Positions 1 to 8,365 are shown, counted from the stretch's first letter. The stretch: 13,832 nucleotides of DNA from Gemmatimonas sp. UBA2094 (GCA_002331565.1 DCZC01000020.1:1-13832), one strand, 5' to 3'. Numbers and translations are program-made. Notes: generated by a model not told the origin, from the letters alone.

Positions 1-1251
1 CACAAGCGCGATTTTCTCCGTACTCTCGGCGGTGCCGCCATCGGCCTCGCGCTCTCGCCCGCCGAGCGGCGGCTCCTGGCCGCCACGCCACCGGCCGCGC
101 TGGCGCGCCGCGAAGACTTCTGGACGGAGCTGCGGGCCCGGTACGTGGTCCCCACGGACTTCATCCACCTGGAGCACGGGTACTACTCCATGCAGTCGCA
201 GCCGGTGCTGGAGCGCTACCTCCAGCACATCCGCGACGTGAACGCCGTGAGTTCGCGGTACATGCGCACGGTGCAGTATCCGAACAAGAACCGGGTGCAG
301 GGCAAGCTCGCCGCTCTCGCCGGATGTCGCACCGACGAGCTCATCATCACACGCAACACCACCGAATCACTCGATACGGTGATCAGCGGGTTCGACTGGA
401 AGGCGGGCGACGAAGCGGTGATGAGCGTGCACGACTACGGTGCGATGCTCGATCAGTTCAAGCTCATGGAGCGGCGTTGGGGCATCGTGAACACGCGCGT
501 GACCGTGCCGCTCGACCCGAAGTCCGACGACGAGGTGGTGCAGGTGTACGCCAACGCCATCACGCCGCGCACCAAGCTGCTGATGGTGTGTCACATGATC
601 AACATCACCGGCCACGTGCTTCCGGTGCGGAAGATCTGCGACATGGCCCATGCGCGCGGAGTCCCGGTGATGGTGGACGGCGCACACGCTTTTGCGCAGC
701 TCGACTTCCGCATCCCCGACCTCGACTGCGACTTCTACGGCGCCTCCCTCCACAAGTGGCTGGGAGCGCCGTTGGGGGCGGGGATCCTGTACGTGAAGCC
801 CGGCGCGCTCGAGAAGCTCTGGCCCCTTTTTGGCGACGAAGGCGTTGCGGTCAACGATATCCGCAAACTCAATCATACAGGCACGCACCCGGTCGCGACC
901 GATCTCGCCATCGAGGACGCGATCGCCTTTCACGAGTCCATCGGCATCCAGCGCAAGCAGGAACGGCTGCGTTGGCTGCAGCAGTACTGGACCACCAAGG
1001 TGCGGGGCATTCCGCGGGTGCAGGTGTTCACGCCGACCGACCCGTCGCGCACGGGGGCCATCGCCAACGTCGGCATCGGGGGGATGAAACCCGGCGTGCT
1101 CGCTTCGGCGCTCATGGACCGGTACCGCATCTTCACCGTGGGCATCAACACGGCGGGCGTGACCGGTGTTCGGGTCACCCCACAGCTGTTCACGACCACG
1201 GCGGAACTCGATGCGCTGGTGCGGGCGATCACGGAGCTCGCCCGCGGCTGA
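1..1251 (+). CDS. Class V aminotransferase-fold PLP enzyme, probably Tat-exported (5' partial)
   Basis: The frame is open from the first base of the window, so the true start lies just upstream; 416 residues are visible. The N-terminus reads HKRDFLRTLGGAAIGLAL, which resembles a twin-arginine (Tat) signal with Lys in place of the first Arg. The hydrophobic part is short and is followed by PAERR. The rest is a fold-type I PLP enzyme of the class V/cysteine-desulfurase/isopenicillin N epimerase-like group. D226 in VMVDGAHAFAQ is the expected PLP-ring aspartate, and K252 in SLHKWLGAPLG is the expected Schiff-base lysine. The NTTES segment near residue 119 fits the phosphate-binding loop. The substrate cannot be read from sequence; desulfurase, epimerase and lyase activities all occur in this superfamily. 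If the signal works, the enzyme is exported folded with its cofactor. The gene ends back-to-back with purH, which is on the other strand. Confidence 0.88.
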   Translation, partial: HKRDFLRTLGGAAIGLALSPAERRLLAATPPAALARREDFWTELRARYVVPTDFIHLEHGYYSMQSQPVLERYLQHIRDVNAVSSRYMRTVQYPNKNRVQGKLAALAGCRTDELIITRNTTESLDTVISGFDWKAGDEAVMSVHDYGAMLDQFKLMERRWGIVNTRVTVPLDPKSDDEVVQVYANAITPRTKLLMVCHMINITGHVLPVRKICDMAHARGVPVMVDGAHAFAQLDFRIPDLDCDFYGASLHKWLGAPLGAGILYVKPGALEKLWPLFGDEGVAVNDIRKLNHTGTHPVATDLAIEDAIAFHESIGIQRKQERLRWLQQYWTTKVRGIPRVQVFTPTDPSRTGAIANVGIGGMKPGVLASALMDRYRIFTVGINTAGVTGVRVTPQLFTTTAELDALVRAITELARG

Positions 1252-1254
1252 TCA
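1249..1254. other. Shared TGATCA palindrome carrying two convergent stop codons
   Basis: The aminotransferase stop (TGA, 1249-1251, + strand) abuts the purH stop (TGA on the - strand, 1252-1254). Together they form the palindrome TGATCA. There is no intergenic space and no hairpin between the two genes, so transcripts from both strands probably run into the opposing coding region. Confidence 0.9.
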
Positions 1255-2781
1255 GTGGCGGAACAGCCGCTCGCCGGTGAACACCATGGCGATTCCATGT
1301 TCGTTGGCGGCGGCAATCACTTCGTCGTCGCGCACCGAGCCCCCGGGCTGCACGATGCAGGTCACGCCCGCCGCGGCGGCCTGGTCGATACCATCGCGGA
1401 ACGGAAAGAACGCATCGCTGCCGAGCGCCGAGCCCTTGGTGTCGTGACCCAGCGTGGTGGCCTTGTGCACCGCCACGAAGCTCGCATCCACGCGGCTCAT
1501 CTGACCGGCGCCGATGCCGATGGTCGCGCCGTTGCGCGCGAGCACGATGGCATTGCTCTTCACGCTCGCAACACTCTTCCACGCGAACAGCAGATCGCGC
1601 TGTTCGTCGGCCGTGGGCTGGCGTGACGAGACCACGGTCCACTGCTGCGGGTCGGTGGGCGCCGGTGCGCGATCCTGCACCAGCAGGCCACCGCGCACGC
1701 GCTTGAGATCCATGGTGTTCGCCGACCACGTGGCCGTGCCTTCGAGCACCCGGAGGTTTTTCTTGCGGCCGAGGATCTCCACGGCCTCCTCGGCGAACTG
1801 CGGCGCCACGATGCACTCCACGAACAGGCTGCTGATCACTTCGGCCGCGGCCGCATCCACCGGCACCGAGAACGCGATCACGCTGCCGAACGCCGAGACC
1901 GGGTCGCAGGCGAGCGCCTTCCGGTACGCGTCGAGCGCATCGGCTCCCGTTGCCAGCCCGCACGGCGTGGTGTGCTTGATGATGGCGCAGGCTGGCTGCG
2001 CGCCGAACGGCTCGATGGCGAGCAACGCGCCCTCGAGGTCGAGCAGATTGTTGAACGACAGCTCCTTGCCGCCCTTCTGCACCAGCGCCCCGAGACCGGC
2101 ACCCGGTTTCTCCACGTAGAAAGCCGCGCGCTGTTGCGGATTCTCGCCGTAGCGCAGGCTCTGCTGCTTTTCGAAGGCCAACGGATACCGGTCGGGGAAG
2201 GGCTCGCCGCGCTGCTGCGCGAACCACTGCGCAATGGCGGCGTCGTACGCGCTCGTGTGCGCATACACCTTTTCGGCCAGAAGGCGACGGAGCACGGTAT
2301 CATCGGTGCCCGCCTCCACATGCGAGAGCACGCGGGCATAGTCACTGGGATCCACGATGACCCACACGCTCTCGAAGTTCTTGGCCGCCGAGCGCAGCAT
2401 GCTGGGGCCGCCGATGTCGATGTTCTCGATGACCTCTTCGGGATGCACGCCGGGCTTCGCCGCCGTCTCGCGGAACGGATAGAGATTCACGACCACGAGG
2501 TCGATCGTGCCGATGTCGTGCGCCTTGATCGCGTCCATGTGCTCGGGGAGGTCACGACGCGCCAGCAGGCCGCCGTGCACCACCGGATGCAGCGTCTTCA
2601 CGCGGCCATCGAGCATCTCCGGAAAGCCCGTGATGTCGCTGATGTCCTTCACCGCGAGACCGGCTTCGCGCAGGGTGCGCGCCGTACCGCCCGTGGACAC
2701 CAATTCGAACCCCTTGGCGGCGAGGCCACGGGCAAAGGGAACGAGCCCCGATTTGTCTGATACCGAAAGCAGCGCGCGCAT
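1252..2781 (-). CDS. purH: Bifunctional AICAR transformylase / IMP cyclohydrolase
   Basis: PurH catalyses the last two steps of de novo purine synthesis: formylation of AICAR with 10-formyl-tetrahydrofolate, then ring closure to IMP, in the cytoplasm. The N-terminal MGS-like cyclohydrolase domain is clear, with LLSVSDKSG, STGGTART, TGFPEMLDGRVKTLHP and HGGLLARRD. The transformylase domain has the K269-H270 pair in IKHTTPCGLA, and ends with DAFFPFRDG, VQPGGSVRDDEV and MVFTGERLFRH. The ATG at 2781 is chosen because MRALLSVSDKSG matches the normal PurH start and gives 509 residues, close to the usual length. An in-frame ATG at 2832 would add 17 residues. Neither start has a Shine-Dalgarno motif. 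This is the last gene of the minus-strand operon, directly after purN. Confidence 0.96.
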   Translation of the reverse strand: MRALLSVSDKSGLVPFARGLAAKGFELVSTGGTARTLREAGLAVKDISDITGFPEMLDGRVKTLHPVVHGGLLARRDLPEHMDAIKAHDIGTIDLVVVNLYPFRETAAKPGVHPEEVIENIDIGGPSMLRSAAKNFESVWVIVDPSDYARVLSHVEAGTDDTVLRRLLAEKVYAHTSAYDAAIAQWFAQQRGEPFPDRYPLAFEKQQSLRYGENPQQRAAFYVEKPGAGLGALVQKGGKELSFNNLLDLEGALLAIEPFGAQPACAIIKHTTPCGLATGADALDAYRKALACDPVSAFGSVIAFSVPVDAAAAEVISSLFVECIVAPQFAEEAVEILGRKKNLRVLEGTATWSANTMDLKRVRGGLLVQDRAPAPTDPQQWTVVSSRQPTADEQRDLLFAWKSVASVKSNAIVLARNGATIGIGAGQMSRVDASFVAVHKATTLGHDTKGSALGSDAFFPFRDGIDQAAAAGVTCIVQPGGSVRDDEVIAAANEHGIAMVFTGERLFRH

Positions 2782-2868
2782 GGCGGAGAGTGCGAGACGT
2801 GGAAAGAGCGGATTGCGAAGAGGGAACAGCATGCCAGCGGCAGGGCGGCCGTGCCCCGCGACAGCAGA

Positions 2869-3624
2869 TCAGCGTGGGAACAGCCGCGCCCACTCCGAGG
2901 CGAACGCCGCGGCAGCGCCGGCAGTGTCCGGCACCAGTCCGAAACGCCATTCGGCCGTGGTCGGGCTTACCGGAACGGCGACCTGGCCGTGTACGTTGCC
3001 GTCCTCGCCCAGTGCGACCGCGCCGCTGGCCACGGCGTCCACGCAGAGCGGCAACAGCGCGTGTTCGGTGCGGAGCACCCGTGCGCCGAGGGACGCCGGC
3101 GTGTCGCCCGGGAGGACGGGTACCGGCCACTGCGCGATGATGGGGCCGCGATCGTAGTGGGCGTCGACGAAATGCACCGTGACGCCGGTAACCGTCGCGC
3201 CATGTTCCAGCACGGCCGCGTGAATGCGCTGGCCGTACATGCCGGCCCCGCCGAAGGCCGGCAGCAGGGCGGGATGGATGTTCATCAGGCGCCCGTGAAA
3301 CGCGCGGACCACGGCTTCGGGGATGAGTTTGAGGTACCCCGCCAGCACCAGCAGGTCCGCGCCGGCCGCCTGCAACGTGGCCACCAACGCCTCGCCATCG
3401 CGCGGGTCCGCCAGCACAGCCGTCGGGACGCCGGCGCTGGCCGCGCGTGTGAGCGCTCCCGCGGTGGCCTTGTCCGAGCCCACCCAGACGATGCGCCCTG
3501 TCCGGGTGCCAGCACCACCGAAGTGATCAAGCAGCACCTGCAGATTCGAGCCGCCGCCACTCGCGAGCACAGCGATCCTGGCGGGGGACGATGGGTGGTG
3601 CCGAGGGGCTGGATGGGTGTTCAC
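2869..3624 (-). CDS. purN: Phosphoribosylglycinamide formyltransferase (GAR transformylase)
   Basis: PurN transfers a formyl group from 10-formyl-tetrahydrofolate to GAR, the third step of purine synthesis. The phosphate-binding segment is VLASGGGSNLQ (about residues 19-29). The catalytic triad is visible as N115 and H117 in MNIHPALLPAF and D158 in HYDRGPIIAQ. At 251 residues it is longer than the usual PurN of about 210, owing to about 15 extra N-terminal residues and a short C-terminal tail. The start is GTG at 3624, 6 nt after the gmhB stop, with no clear Shine-Dalgarno; tight spacing suggests coupling to gmhB. Its neighbour downstream, purH, is the other folate-dependent transformylase of the pathway. 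Confidence 0.95.
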   Translation of the reverse strand: MNTHPAPRHHPSSPARIAVLASGGGSNLQVLLDHFGGAGTRTGRIVWVGSDKATAGALTRAASAGVPTAVLADPRDGEALVATLQAAGADLLVLAGYLKLIPEAVVRAFHGRLMNIHPALLPAFGGAGMYGQRIHAAVLEHGATVTGVTVHFVDAHYDRGPIIAQWPVPVLPGDTPASLGARVLRTEHALLPLCVDAVASGAVALGEDGNVHGQVAVPVSPTTAEWRFGLVPDTAGAAAAFASEWARLFPR

Positions 3625-3630
3625 TCGCTG

Positions 3631-4245
3631 TTACACCGGGAGAGGGTGAGGTGGGGATGACGGCGGCAGGTCGCCGATGCCCAGACGGGTCAGCGCCAGC
3701 ACGACCGCGTCGATTAACGAGTGGCACACGGCGATGTTCGCGTGGTGCTCCGCGGCCGCCTCGGCCCGGCGTACATCCTCGGCGGGTGTTTCGCGCCCCG
3801 GTACGAGAATGCCGAGCCCACCCGTCGCCAGCGCCGGCTGCGCGTCGCGCCACCGGTCACCGATGTACGCACTGCGGGTGAGATCGATTCCGTGCTCGCG
3901 GCTCGCCTGATGGTACATGCCGAGCCCCGGTTTGCGGCAGTCGCACGCGCCCGTGACGTCGGGGAGGTGCGGGCAGTGATACGTCGCGAGTATGGCGCCC
4001 CCGACGGACTCCACGAGGGCCGTGGTGCGCTCGCGCGTCGCTTCGTACTGCGCCGGCGTGATGAGTCCGCGGGCAATGCCCGATTGATTGGTCACAATGA
4101 TGACCGGCACCCCTGCCGATCGGGCCAACTGCGTGGCCGCGCCGGTTGCCGGCAGCAACTGCACCAAATGTACATCGGACAGGTAGTGCGCGTCGGCGAT
4201 GAGCGTCCCGTCGCGATCGATGAACAGGGCCGGACGTGTGCTCAA
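3631..4245 (-). CDS. gmhB: HAD-family D-glycero-D-manno-heptose-1,7-bisphosphate phosphatase
   Basis: This is a HAD-superfamily phosphatase of 204 residues. Motif I is FIDRDGTL, with nucleophile D10 and acid/base D12. Motif II lies in IIVTNQSGIARG. The Zn-binding loop C91-P-H93 ... C101-D-C103 is followed by K105, and motif IV is YIGDRWRDA with D130 and D134. The C-x-H...C-x-C zinc loop is typical of GmhB and the related histidinol-phosphatase domain of HisB. GmhB removes the C7 phosphate in ADP-heptose synthesis for LPS core. The histidinol-phosphatase alternative cannot be excluded, but no his genes are nearby. The start is TTG at 4245, overlapping the preceding stop as TTGA, and there is no other start codon close upstream. 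The C-terminal tail is proline-rich. Confidence 0.88.
   Translation of the reverse strand: MSTRPALFIDRDGTLIADAHYLSDVHLVQLLPATGAATQLARSAGVPVIIVTNQSGIARGLITPAQYEATRERTTALVESVGGAILATYHCPHLPDVTGACDCRKPGLGMYHQASREHGIDLTRSAYIGDRWRDAQPALATGGLGILVPGRETPAEDVRRAEAAAEHHANIAVCHSLIDAVVLALTRLGIGDLPPSSPPHPLPV
4242..4245 (-). other. TTGA stop/start overlap (lipoprotein to gmhB)
   Basis: The TTG start of gmhB (4245-4243) overlaps the lipoprotein TGA stop (4244-4242) as TTGA, the same arrangement as the valS junction. It supports translational coupling along the operon and explains the rare TTG start. Confidence 0.75.
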
Positions 4246-5621
4246 CGGCGTAGCGTGTCTGGTCGTGTCGTGCGAGCGCGCGTTGAGGCACTGTCCTGGC
4301 GCACTGTCGAATCGCTCATGCTCTTCTTCGTGCTGCTGTCCACCTTGGCTTTCGGAATGGTGAAATTGCGCGCCGGCGACTTCACCGTGCCGTTGAGACT
4401 CGTCACCCCGTTGATCTGCAGCCGGTAGCTCCTGCCCGCAGCGAGCGCCGAATCGAGCGTGATGAAGAGCTCCTTGTAGATTCGCACTTTCTTCATCGTC
4501 GGCGGAGGCGTGGTGTCGGCTTGCACGAATCGGCGCCCTGTCTTTCGCGCCGCCTCGCGGGCTTCTCGCTCCTGCTGCCGCTGTGCTGCCACCAGACTGT
4601 CCGCGGCACGCACCTTCGTAATTGAATCCCGACGGGCGCGCTGCTCGGCGCTCAGTGTGTCCTTCTTCGCATCGGCAGCGGCAGTGGAATCGGCTTTACG
4701 CTTGGCGATGGACGAGTCGCTCGCCGCCTTCTGTCGGGTGGTCTGCGCCGTTTTCACCCGCAACAGCGCCGAATCCGGCATGCGCGTCAGCCGGACCGCG
4801 TCCAGCGCAAAGAACTGATCCGGGGAGTATGGCTTGTCGAACGTCACCTTGAGCGCGCGATTGCTGTCGGTTGGTTCAACCGTGGCAATGCGCAGTCCGA
4901 CGGTATCGTGGCCGAATGCATGGAACTCGGCCTCCGCGTACCCGGAGAGTGTCACGCGAAGCGAGTCCCACAGCTCGAGGGGGTCGAGATCCTTGTTCTT
5001 GTTCCGGTCCGCGTACCCCCGCAGCAGATAGGGGCCCGCCGGCAGGTTGCGAAACTCGAACCGGCCAACCGAGTCGGCGACCGTCTGAAAGACGATCGTA
5101 GTGTCCTGCGCTACGGCCTCGATGATGCCGCCACCGATCCCCTTCGCTTCGAACCAGTCGAACACCACTCCCGTGATACGGGCCGCGGGGATGGGCCCGC
5201 CCGTCGAGAACACGACGCGAATTGCCGAATCGAGCTTGTTGTTCGAGAGGTCCTGCAAGCCGGCCTTCAGCTGCACGCTGTACACCGTGTTCGGTCTCCA
5301 CCCTTTCACGGGGCGGATCTGAATCGCGGTGCGGTCCCAGTCCACGCGCAGGCGACCACTCTTCGGGCTGATGGTCACCAGATCGACCAGATCGCGCTCC
5401 CCGTTGGGCGTTTCGCTCACGACCTCGTCGAAACGAATCGTGACCGCCCCCGGCTTGGAAGCCGTGGCATTGTTCTCCGGCGTGATCTTGAGGATGCGTG
5501 GCGGGGTAAAATCCTCCGGTCCTCCTCGCGGGAGCCCCTGATTGGCGCACGCCGCACCACCGAGCACGGCGGCCGTGAACAACGCCAGCCGCCGCAGCGC
5601 CCCTTGCCGGTCGTTGCTCAC
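4242..5621 (-). CDS. Exported Ig-like (Big_5/SbsA-type) lipoprotein with charged insertion
   Basis: This 459-residue protein starts with a signal peptide (RRLALFTAAVLGGAAC), and C25 is the likely lipidated residue. The lipobox is imperfect, with Gly at -3. The following CANQGLPRGGPEDFTPPRI resembles the conserved start of Big_5 lipoproteins common in Bacteroidota. Residues about 38-141 form one Ig-like domain. Residues about 148-225 look like a carboxypeptidase-regulatory-like fold containing a 12-residue EF-hand-like loop, D205 to E216 (DRNKNKDLDPLE). Residues 245-290 and 376-423 look like two halves of a second Ig-like domain, split by a Lys/Arg/Ala/Asp/Ser-rich, probably helical segment at about 293-375. 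The tail is rich in Ser, Thr and Asp. The start is GTG at 5621, overlapping the valS stop as GTGA; an upstream ATG at 5672 would lie inside valS. Its function is unknown; an envelope role is inferred. Confidence 0.8.
   Translation of the reverse strand: MSNDRQGALRRLALFTAAVLGGAACANQGLPRGGPEDFTPPRILKITPENNATASKPGAVTIRFDEVVSETPNGERDLVDLVTISPKSGRLRVDWDRTAIQIRPVKGWRPNTVYSVQLKAGLQDLSNNKLDSAIRVVFSTGGPIPAARITGVVFDWFEAKGIGGGIIEAVAQDTTIVFQTVADSVGRFEFRNLPAGPYLLRGYADRNKNKDLDPLELWDSLRVTLSGYAEAEFHAFGHDTVGLRIATVEPTDSNRALKVTFDKPYSPDQFFALDAVRLTRMPDSALLRVKTAQTTRQKAASDSSIAKRKADSTAAADAKKDTLSAEQRARRDSITKVRAADSLVAAQRQQEREAREAARKTGRRFVQADTTPPPTMKKVRIYKELFITLDSALAAGRSYRLQINGVTSLNGTVKSPARNFTIPKAKVDSSTKKSMSDSTVRQDSASTRARTTRPDTLRR
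5618..5621 (-). other. GTGA stop/start overlap (valS to lipoprotein)
   Basis: The GTG start of the lipoprotein (5621-5619) overlaps the valS TGA stop (5620-5618) by 3 nt, giving a 4-nt GTGA junction. No Shine-Dalgarno is visible upstream in the valS 3' end, so termination-reinitiation is the likely mode. This junction decides the start of the lipoprotein. Confidence 0.75.
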
Positions 5622-8365
5622 GCGCCGAGTGCCGCGCGCTTCTCGCGCAACTGCGTGAGGCGGGTTCCCCAATCGGCCGCCTTCGCGCGCTCGGCTTCCA
5701 CCACCTGCGGCGGCGCCTTGGCCACGAACCCTTCGTTCGACAGCCGACTCTGGAGCGTGGTGAGCTGCTTGTCGAGTTGCACGATCTCCGTCTCCAAACG
5801 CTGCCTCTCCTTGTCGAGATCGATCATGCCGGCCAGCGGCACGACGAGTTCGATGCCACCGGATAGCAACACCTGTGCTGCCGCACCGCCCGGGTTGGCC
5901 GTCTCCACGCGCACCTTCGCACGCGCGAGCGACCCGGTCGTATCGGCCTGCAGCTCAAGTGCGGCCTTCGCGTCGCCGGTGGCCACCAGCACCGTGTCCA
6001 CCCAAGCGCCCGGATTCACGTTGTACTCCGAACGCACCTGCCTGATCGCCGCCACCGATTCCCGCACCAACTCGAAATCGCCGGCGCGGGCGGCGTACTC
6101 GCCGCTCGTGGACGGCCAGGCAGCCTGTGACAGGAAGGCGCCGTCCGGAGTCTGGGGCAGCTTCTGCCACAGCTCTTCCGTGATGAACGGCACCATTGGG
6201 TGCAGCAGGCGCAGGGCGCCGTCGAAGGCGTGCGCCAGCACGGCACGCGCCACTTCACGGTCCGCGGTCCCTTCGGCCGCCAGACGCGGCTTCACGCTTT
6301 CGAGGTACCAGTCGGCGAGTTCGTTCCAGACGAAGCGGCGCGCTGCTTCCGCGTACTCCGACAGACGCAATCCCTTGCTGCGCTCGGCATCACTCCAGCG
6401 CCCACCCTGCGCGGGACGCGCGGGGCCCAGCGCCGCATCGCAATCGGCGATCGCCGCGTCGAGGCGCGACAGAATCCAGCAATCGGCCGGCGCGAGTTGG
6501 GCGCGATCGAGTGTCGCGAGTGGCGCCACCGGATCGGTGCCCACGCGCGAAAGCAGGAAGCGGCCGATGTTCCACAGCTTCGTGCAGAAGTTGCGACCCG
6601 GCGCGAACGACTTCTCGAGGTCGGTGTGGTCGAGCATCACGTCCACACCGAGGCCGAGGCCCGCCACCATCGTCCAACGCAGCGCGTCGGCGCCGTAGAG
6701 CGTTACCACGTCGAGCGGGTCGATGCCGTTGCCCAGCGACTTCGACATCTTGCGATGCTGCATGTCACGCACGGTGCCGTGCAGATACACCGTGTGGAAC
6801 GGCGCCTTGCCCATGAACCAGCACCCGCTCATCACCATGCGCGCCACCCAGAAGAACAGGATTTCGGGGGCGGTGACGAGCACGTCGCCGGGGTAGAAGG
6901 CGCGGAGGTCCGGGGTGTCGTCGGGCCAGCCCAGCGTGCTGAACGGCCACAGCCAACTCGAGAACCATGTATCGAGCACGTCCTCGTCCTGACGCACCGT
7001 GCCGCCGCAGTTCGGGCACGCCGACACATCGGTGCGCGAAACGATGGGGGCATGGCCGCACGACGCCGCACAGTACCACACCGGCACGCGATGGCCCCAC
7101 CAGATCTGACGCGAAATGTTCCAGTCGCGAATGCCCTCGAGCCAATTCACGTACACGGCTTCCCACCGCTCGGGCAGAATGCGCAGTTCCCCCGTGCGCA
7201 ATGCCGCGAGCGCCTTGTCGGCGAGCGGCTGCATCCTCACGAACCACTGGTCGCTGAGGCGCGGCTCCACCACCGTGTCGCACCGGTAGCAGTGGCGCAC
7301 GCTGTGCGAGTGATGCTCGATCTTCTGCAGCGCGCCGGCGTCTTCGAGGAGGGTCACGATCGCCTTGCGGGCCGCGAAACGGTCGAGCCCGCGGAGCGCG
7401 TCGGGTACGCGCCCCGTCGCGCCGTCGCCCTCGCGTACCACGCCGTCCGCATCGATGACCACCGGCATGGTGAGCCCGTGGCGCTTGCCCACCTCGAAGT
7501 CGTTCGCGTCGTGCGCGGGCGTGATCTTCACCGCGCCACTGCCGAACGTCGGGTCGGTGTAGCTGTCGCCGATGATGGGGATGCGCACGCCGTTGAGCGG
7601 CAGCACCACCTCCTTGCCGATCAGCGCCTGATAGCGCTCGTCGTCGGGATTCACCGCCACGGCCACGTCGCCGAGCATCGTCTCCGGCCGCGTGGTGGCC
7701 ACCGTGATGCCCTGCGACGGGTCGTCGGCCAGCGGGTACCGCAAGTGGTACAGCTTGCCGTTGGTGTCGTTGAACTCCGCCTCTTCGTCCGACAGGCTGG
7801 TGCCGCAGCGCGGACACCAGTGGATCACGCGATGGCCTTTGTACACGAGGCCATCCTCATGCAACCGCACGAATGTCTCCCGGACCGCGCGCGACAGCTC
7901 GGGGGAGAAGGTGTAGGCCGTACGCGACCAGTCGGCGCTCGCGCCGATGGACCTCAGCTGGTTGAGGATCTCGCCGCCCGTCTTGTCCACGAACTCGGCC
8001 ACGCGCTGCACGAACGGTTCCCGGCCAAGATCGAAGCGCGTCTGTCCCTGCGCCGCGAGCTGCTTTTCCACCACGTTCTGCGTGGCGATCCCGGCGTGGT
8101 CGGTACCGGGCACCCAGAGCGCCTCGTCACCTGCCATGCGACGCCAGCGAATGAGCACGTCCTGCACGGTGTTGTTGAGTCCGTGACCCATGTGCAGCAC
8201 GGCCGTCACATTGGGTGGCGGGATGACGATCACGAAGGGTTCACGCGCGGCGGCCCGTTCGGGGCTGGCGGTGAACACGCCGTGCTCGGTCCACTGGGGA
8301 TACCAGGCGGACTCGGTGGCTGCAGCGTCGTAGGTCGTGGGCAGGTCGGCGTGGGGCGCAGTCAT
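5618..8365 (-). CDS. valS: Valyl-tRNA synthetase
   Basis: ValRS charges tRNA(Val) with valine in the cytoplasm. It is a class I synthetase of 915 residues, a normal length. The HIGH motif is HMGH at 58-61 within IPPPNVTAVLHMGHG, and KMSKS is at 539-543. The editing (CP1) domain is present, with TTRPETMLGDVAVAVNP and PAHDANDFEVGK. There are three Cys-rich segments: CPRCG from C184, HCYRCDT, and the pair CAASCG/CPNCGG before DVLDTWFSSWLWPFSTLGWP. These are probably metal-binding knuckles. The C-terminus from LDKERQRLETEI onward is the usual coiled-coil tRNA-binding arm. ATG 8365 is chosen because MTAPHADLPTTYDAAATES fits the family N-terminus. The frame continues open to 8746, but that extension is Arg/Ala-rich and runs into thrS. 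This is the first gene of the minus-strand operon. Confidence 0.97.
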   Translation of the reverse strand: MTAPHADLPTTYDAAATESAWYPQWTEHGVFTASPERAAAREPFVIVIPPPNVTAVLHMGHGLNNTVQDVLIRWRRMAGDEALWVPGTDHAGIATQNVVEKQLAAQGQTRFDLGREPFVQRVAEFVDKTGGEILNQLRSIGASADWSRTAYTFSPELSRAVRETFVRLHEDGLVYKGHRVIHWCPRCGTSLSDEEAEFNDTNGKLYHLRYPLADDPSQGITVATTRPETMLGDVAVAVNPDDERYQALIGKEVVLPLNGVRIPIIGDSYTDPTFGSGAVKITPAHDANDFEVGKRHGLTMPVVIDADGVVREGDGATGRVPDALRGLDRFAARKAIVTLLEDAGALQKIEHHSHSVRHCYRCDTVVEPRLSDQWFVRMQPLADKALAALRTGELRILPERWEAVYVNWLEGIRDWNISRQIWWGHRVPVWYCAASCGHAPIVSRTDVSACPNCGGTVRQDEDVLDTWFSSWLWPFSTLGWPDDTPDLRAFYPGDVLVTAPEILFFWVARMVMSGCWFMGKAPFHTVYLHGTVRDMQHRKMSKSLGNGIDPLDVVTLYGADALRWTMVAGLGLGVDVMLDHTDLEKSFAPGRNFCTKLWNIGRFLLSRVGTDPVAPLATLDRAQLAPADCWILSRLDAAIADCDAALGPARPAQGGRWSDAERSKGLRLSEYAEAARRFVWNELADWYLESVKPRLAAEGTADREVARAVLAHAFDGALRLLHPMVPFITEELWQKLPQTPDGAFLSQAAWPSTSGEYAARAGDFELVRESVAAIRQVRSEYNVNPGAWVDTVLVATGDAKAALELQADTTGSLARAKVRVETANPGGAAAQVLLSGGIELVVPLAGMIDLDKERQRLETEIVQLDKQLTTLQSRLSNEGFVAKAPPQVVEAERAKAADWGTRLTQLREKRAALGA

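Noticed and set aside
2851..3660. A 269-codon open frame on the + strand opposite purN
   Set aside because: It is fully antisense to a purN with intact catalytic residues, and its translation is Arg/Gly/His-rich without motifs.
4908..6698. A 596-codon open frame on the + strand opposite the lipoprotein and valS
   Set aside because: It spans the boundary of two real minus-strand genes, has low-complexity Ser/Arg/Ala composition and no domain signal.
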